Below are positions 59,325 to 64,000 of a stretch of DNA of 64,000 nt, piece after piece. A model generated the notes under the pieces. That model did no database searches. It saw only the letters and a program-made list of their open reading frames with translations, and was not told where the DNA came from. The translations under genes and the position numbers were made by a program. The stretch is from Paralvinella palmiformis (lineage: Eukaryota; Annelida; Polychaeta; Terebellida; Alvinellidae), in assembly GCA_025642065.1 (NCBI GenBank), contig JAODUP010000084.1, positions 51,001-115,000 on the forward strand, in the 5' to 3' direction. Positions within the stretch are counted from its first letter, which is position 1, and each line of letters starts with the position of its first letter.

Positions 59325-60148
59325 GGTTTTACGTGTTTGCGATCTCGAAGGATCTCTTTCAATTGGCGATACCCAAACCCATCTGTGCACTCATCTGCTG
59401 TCCCGCTAATCCGGATTTGTCAAGTAGCTATGCCCAGTCGACTACCACGGATCCATTATGCTAAACATTGGCAAAAAAATTCTCTTTGACGACAGCGAAA
59501 TACAGACATTTTTCGAACTCTTCGTTAGTTGGTGTACCGTCTAGGTTTCGGCTCCGGGAACGTTCGCCACCGGAATCTTTTCGCCACCGAGGCCATACGT
59601 CACCGATGGCTAGACATACTTTGTGCCTTGACGGTTAACAAGTGGTTTACTGGGTTATAATATTGTTATTGGTTATTGCCAGCTCGTCATATTAATAATG
59701 TTTACATCACTGTTATTTATATTGTAGCTACGTATAAACGGGAAATTATTCTCGAGTTTTATTAGCTTAACTGACATGTTATCTACTTCTCACCTGTCTC
59801 AGTACGTTAACGTATCATTATTAATCATCGAGTTGGAAAATATGTACTCTACTCAACGTTTATACACGAGTACGGGCTCACATATTGCGTCATCGTTGTT
59901 ACATAACACTGTCTGCTCCTGCTCCTCCTACACGATAAGATCCTATTTCCTGGCCAGATATTAACACTGATGCCGATAGATCAGTAATCTAGTTATATAG
60001 ATGTGTTAGAGGGATAGGATGAGGAAGATGTGTTATAATCGATAGATTCTGCCAGGTACAGTGAAGTATGTTGTATATATCGGAGAATATCCTACTTGTT
60101 ACAGCTACTTGCGGTGTTTATCCACTGCTGTGGTATTGGCCATGGGCA

Positions 60149-60163
60149 CACACACACACACAC

Positions 60164-60201
<38 letters not shown>
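60149..60201. repeat. compound (AC)n(TA)n microsatellite
   Basis: AC run followed by TA runs, same layout as 54595-54678. Confidence 0.93.
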
Positions 60202-60322
60202 GGGTAAATATAGATCCGCATCACAGCTGACAGGTGTCGCGTCCCGCTCTGATACGTAAATAATTTGTCGGCATACTATTTTAATGTTTAATGAAATAGA
60301 AGTACTAGTGAACAACGATACA

Positions 60323-60361
60323 TTGTGTGTGTGTGTGTGTGTGTGTGTGTGGGGGGGGGGG
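60323..60361. repeat. (GT)n tract followed by poly-G
   Basis: About 14 GT units, then about 11 G. Confidence 0.95.
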
Positions 60362-60638
60362 TGATCCCCACATCTATCGGGGTATGACTCGACAAACGCA
60401 CAAAGACTTACAGGTAAAGGTATCCGCTTTTAAAATCAGCGCCCACACCCCCGACAGGAAAACAGAACAAAATCATTAGCTTCTGGATAACGCCCGCTTT
60501 ACTGATCCTTATAACAAGCTCATATCGTCCATTATAGAGATAAGAAATATTCTGCGGGAACAAAGGACAACGCCCCCTAACGGCAGCGGTGTAAACACAG
60601 ACGAAAATGAATGTCTCGCTTCCGTTCTTGGCTGGAAC

Positions 60639-60706
60639 GCTTCGGCGTTGTTATGGAAACGAAGTAGACATCGGTATCTAGAAGCTTCGGCGTAAAATAT
60701 GGCCGC
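60639..60706 (+). promoter_or_regulatory. motif-rich candidate regulatory stretch
   Basis: GTTGTTATGGAAAC (60647-60660) resembles the RFX X-box. AAATATGGCCGC (60695-60706) resembles YY1. GCTTCGGCGT occurs twice (60639, 60684). No gene start follows within the window, so this is only a candidate. Confidence 0.3.
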
Positions 60707-61859
60707 ACTCAGAGCTAAAGATAAGAAATGAACCATAAAGCGAGTTATTTAATTTTCCGGCGTTCCGGTGAAGCTAGCTGATCGTCAGCTATGCCAAGAT
60801 TTGAAAACACAACAAGGATATGACCTGTCTTGACCTAATTGGCGAGTTAAAGGGATTCGTTGGATATTTTATGCTTACTCTTCCACAATAGGTCTACAAT
60901 GTTTTTATTACAATTAGAGAATTGACAATTTCCAGCCAGTAGACGTACGTAATCTATCGGTTTACCCGAATTGTGATATTAGTAAACGCAAATTACATTA
61001 CAGTACATCAGTATAGTATCAAGACCTTGATTGCAATCTGGATTTTGAATGGCGTGCTCGTGAATATTCGGTTCTTTCCGTTTTTAATCGGCCATTTCCG
61101 CTTTGCTTTTACGGCTGGTATAATCTATGTACTGACGTCATCATTTGTATATTCTGTTATAGGCACGTTCAACTCGGAGGCTGACATTTTGCTCGATTAT
61201 GTGTGTGACGTCAGAATTCCCTGCATATTCTGCTGAATAAATAATCAGCCGAAGTGATCTGTATAAACGCAAACTTACTAAGACACTTGATCCTGGAAAC
61301 ACATTTAATTTATTTATGTGATAGACTAACGTATTAAAAATCGATGGTGCAAGAATCATCTGAAAATTATATTAACATCATTTCTTAAATGAAACTCTTA
61401 CTTGGGTTATCACAGATCCAAATGCACGTTTAGAGGCAATCCAGTTTGGGGGCAGTGGGGTAGTCATCAAACCGAAATTGGATCACAGGACGGCAGAAGT
61501 GCCTGGCTCAAACAGCATACTCCATGACAAATTACTCATATACTGGATTGTACAATTTTATACCAGCGGCAGGAGGAATCAAAAGGACCACCGCCCCTCA
61601 ACCGTCCTTGACCTTTAGGCAGAGTGTCAGCTTTAATACGACGCTCTCTAAATACTGACAATTGAAACGAAATACTGGAGAAGGTACAATATACGAGCCT
61701 CCCCCCTCCCCCCAACCTCCGCGTATCCCATTCCCCGCAATTGGATCACCATCTGTCGCCAGGATTCCTAATAATTGATGCGCTTCGTGTTTAGATCGTT
61801 GACCAGCCGAAGGAACATCTGCCGTTCGATAACGTAACGATTACACCAACAGGACAACA

Positions 61860-62020
61860 GACAGGCCTAATGTTGACGCTGATAACAAAGTCCTCCGTCT
61901 AATCGCTAACTTCATGGTCGGTGGTTCGTCTTGAAAACCGCATCTTCGGGGCTGTGGGAACCGAAAATGATCTCCCATAAATAACAACAACAACAACAAC
62001 AACAGGAACAACAACAGTAG
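61860..62020 (+). repeat. possible SINE with (AAC)n tail
   Basis: A degraded tRNA-like stretch (CGCTAACTTCATGGTCGG, then GGTGGTTCGTC) is followed about 60 bases later by a run of AAC units (61982-62020), the usual layout of a tRNA-derived SINE. Confidence 0.35.
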
Positions 62021-62625
62021 GAGTTCTCAAAACAGACGACCGATGTCTTAGCCTTTATCTTGTACAGCCATTACTTCAGCCAGCGACAGAGATAAGTACA
62101 GTGTGTTCAAACAATCAGTTGACTGTAGCACCCTAACAGCAAATGTTTTCGGTCAATGACCTATATCTAAAAAATAATGAGATTTCCGTCTATTAACAAG
62201 AGGACGTTTTTTTAATAAAATGTAGCGATATCAGTCGAAAATGGAAACAAATGCTTATCCAATTAACTTGCATTTCATCCTTAGATAACCCCCAGGTCCT
62301 CTTATCTTTCTCCTGACTGAAATCGTTAATTAGAACAGACCTGCAATTCTCGTTTCAGTCAACCAGGGAAATAGCTCAGTATCTGTTTCACACGATGATG
62401 ATGATGATGATGGAGATGATGGGAAGGCACATTGTCACTGGTAGATATGGTAGAGATATTAATACATATAGTAAGGTAACTTCTGGAAATGCTATTTTTG
62501 TAATAAAGGTATAAGTATATCAGAACGGGGACAACATAAAACACACGTGTGTGTCATCTTAGTTCTTAGGTAAATAGACGTACAACTGAGATTTATGTTT
62601 GTTGTTTTAGTAGTAAGTTATCTTA

Positions 62626-62626
62626 C

Positions 62627-62672
<46 letters not shown>

Positions 62673-62681
62673 TGTGTGTGT
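62626..62681. repeat. (GT)n microsatellite
   Basis: Long GT run with one AA interruption. Confidence 0.95.
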
Positions 62682-62969
62682 CCAGATTCACAAACCAGTG
62701 ATCAGATGCCAGAATGTCTTTAAAACGCCACGGTATGGAGCTATTATCAGCCCGAGATAAGCTACTTACGGCTCTTAAACAGCAACTCGGCATACATCAG
62801 CTAATTATTATAATATCTTCCCTTCTTCTGGTATGTGATAATTAGATAACGGATCGTAGATACGACCTACAAGCACTAACAGATCTGACTGATATGATAG
62901 CCATAACAGTACCACAGCAATACCTTTAACAATTTTATGGCCAAAGTAATACCATTAAATCTTTGTTAG

Positions 62970-63330
62970 GCACAACAATACCACTGACTGTTCTATAGCC
63001 ACAACAATACCACTGACTGTTCTATAGCCACAACAATACCACTGACTGTTCTATAGCCACAACAATACCACTGACTGTTCTATAGCCACAACAATACCAC
63101 TGACTGTTCTATAGCCACAACAATACCACTGACTGTTCTATAGCCACAACAATACCACTGACTGTTCTATAGCCACAACAATACCACTGACTGTTCTATA
63201 GCCACAACAATACCACTGACTGTTCTATAGCCACAACAATACCACTGACTGTTCTATAGCCACAACAATACCGCTGACTGGTCTATGGCCACAACAATAC
63301 CACTGACTGTTCTATAGCCACAACAACACC
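62970..63330. repeat. 29-bp minisatellite, about 12 copies
   Basis: The unit contains CTGACTGTTCTATAG and CCACAACAATAC. Eleven or twelve copies at exact 29-base spacing (starts near 62983, 63012, 63041 and so on to 63302), nearly identical except one variant copy at 63273. Degenerate copies extend to about 62895 on the left and 63455 on the right. Confidence 0.97.
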
Positions 63331-63759
63331 ACGGACTGTTTGTTCTATAGTTCGCTAGCCATAACAATACAAGTAAAAGTTCCAGAGTCGCAATAATACT
63401 ATTAACTGTTAGACAGCCAGGACAACACCATTAACTGTTATACCATGACAATAGCATTACGATGATTAACTATGTTCATTCGTCATTTAGTAAACAAAGC
63501 TGTGAGCGGTGCTCAGCTTTAGATACGAGATGCTGTTATTTTAAAACCAAACCCGTGTCTCATCACTTGCGTTTATTTTCTATCGCATCCACGAAAGGCA
63601 CCGATGGACTACAAAAAGATATCACTCTTATCACTGATAACTGTTCCCTCCCTCGTCTAAGCAAATCCCGCTAATCTATGTACTTGGGAAGTTGTAGGTA
63701 TATTTGTTATACGAGAAACTGAGAGAGTTCTCTGTGTTTAGAACTGACGTCTTATACAG

Positions 63760-64000
63760 TCACCTACTCATGTAAATCTGATATAAAAAGACAACTTTGT
63801 AAATTATGTGCCAATGCAAATATGCTGATTAGAAAATTTGGTTTTTGTTCTGATGATGTCAAAGTGGGCATATTTAAATCATACTGTACTAACGTGTACT
63901 GTACACAGATCTGGTGTTATTCTTCCGAAACCCTTATGATAAAACTACCTGTAAGCTATAATAATAGCCTTAGGCGACTAATGAAACTGGATAAACATTG
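63760..64000 (+). mobile_element. LINE C-terminal fragment, continues past the right edge
   Basis: An open frame reads CKSDIKRQLCKLCANANMLI, then RKFGFCSDDVKVGIFKSYC and SYNNSLRRLMKL, matching the segment just after the reverse transcriptase in Jockey/L2-type LINEs (ANMLIRKF..CS..VK..LFK.YC). No stop within about 78 codons, so this copy is younger than the other three here. Confidence 0.85.

Larger units (their letters stand above)
56600..63740. other. intergenic, no convincing gene
   Basis: Mostly AT-rich sequence with microsatellites (58422-58462, 59229-59324, 60149-60201, 60323-60361, 62626-62681), poly-C runs (57961, 61690), and the 29-bp minisatellite. A CpG-containing, motif-rich stretch at 60.6-61.2 kb may be regulatory. 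Confidence 0.45.

Noticed and set aside
59138..59362. Frame with repeated ISYHI
   Set aside because: Product of the pentanucleotide repeat at 59229-59324.
62970..63330. CRISPR-like array of 29-bp units
   Set aside because: Units are contiguous with no unique spacers, and the DNA is from an animal genome; it is a minisatellite.

Overview
This is AT-rich animal genomic DNA from a nuclear genome. The genes are split by GT-AG introns, most exons are 40-300 bp, and the spaces between them hold simple repeats and decayed transposons. Four animal genes are recognisable from their proteins. Gene structure, AT content and repeat content (many LINE reverse transcriptase remnants, tRNA-derived SINEs, pogo/Tigger and hAT DNA transposons, many (TA)n, (AC)n and (GT)n tracts) suggest an invertebrate bilaterian. 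A lophotrochozoan such as a mollusc is my best guess, but the sequence does not prove it. All four gene models were built by hand from splice sites, and the reading frame holds across every junction.

Layout, left to right. (1) 337-9628, minus strand: thirteen coding exons of the zinc transporter SLC30A9 (ZnT9). Its C-terminal exons lie beyond the left edge. (2) 11.1-14.5 kb: a decayed LINE, a 1.83-kb pogo/Tigger element with a TA target duplication, and a full-length tRNA-derived SINE with a perfect 13-bp target duplication. (3) 18808-19703, plus: a two-exon Rab33 GTPase. (4) 23754-26070, minus: a four-exon Rab30 GTPase, convergent with Rab33, with promoter-like sequence near 28.4-28.9 kb. 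(5) 28.9-35.2 kb: no gene seen; a hAT remnant, a LINE remnant and long AT tracts. (6) 35432-49492, plus: all thirteen coding exons of PCF11, 1939 residues, with a poly(A) signal at 50209. A second copy of the same SINE sits in one intron with its own 13-bp target duplication. (7) 50.3-64 kb: no convincing gene; microsatellites, LINE and possible Gypsy remnants, a 29-bp minisatellite near 63 kb, and a LINE fragment running off the right edge.

The genes do not form a single pathway. SLC30A9 exports zinc from mitochondria, Rab33 and Rab30 act in Golgi traffic and autophagy, and PCF11 couples mRNA 3'-end cleavage to transcription termination. The points most worth a second look are: the head-to-head Rab30-PCF11 pair, which I recall is also linked in this orientation on human chromosome 11; a roughly 300-residue block of short beta-strand-like repeats in the middle of PCF11 that differs from the repeats of the human protein; a recently active SINE family; and intron-1 poly(A) signals in PCF11 that would suit the self-regulation known in vertebrates.
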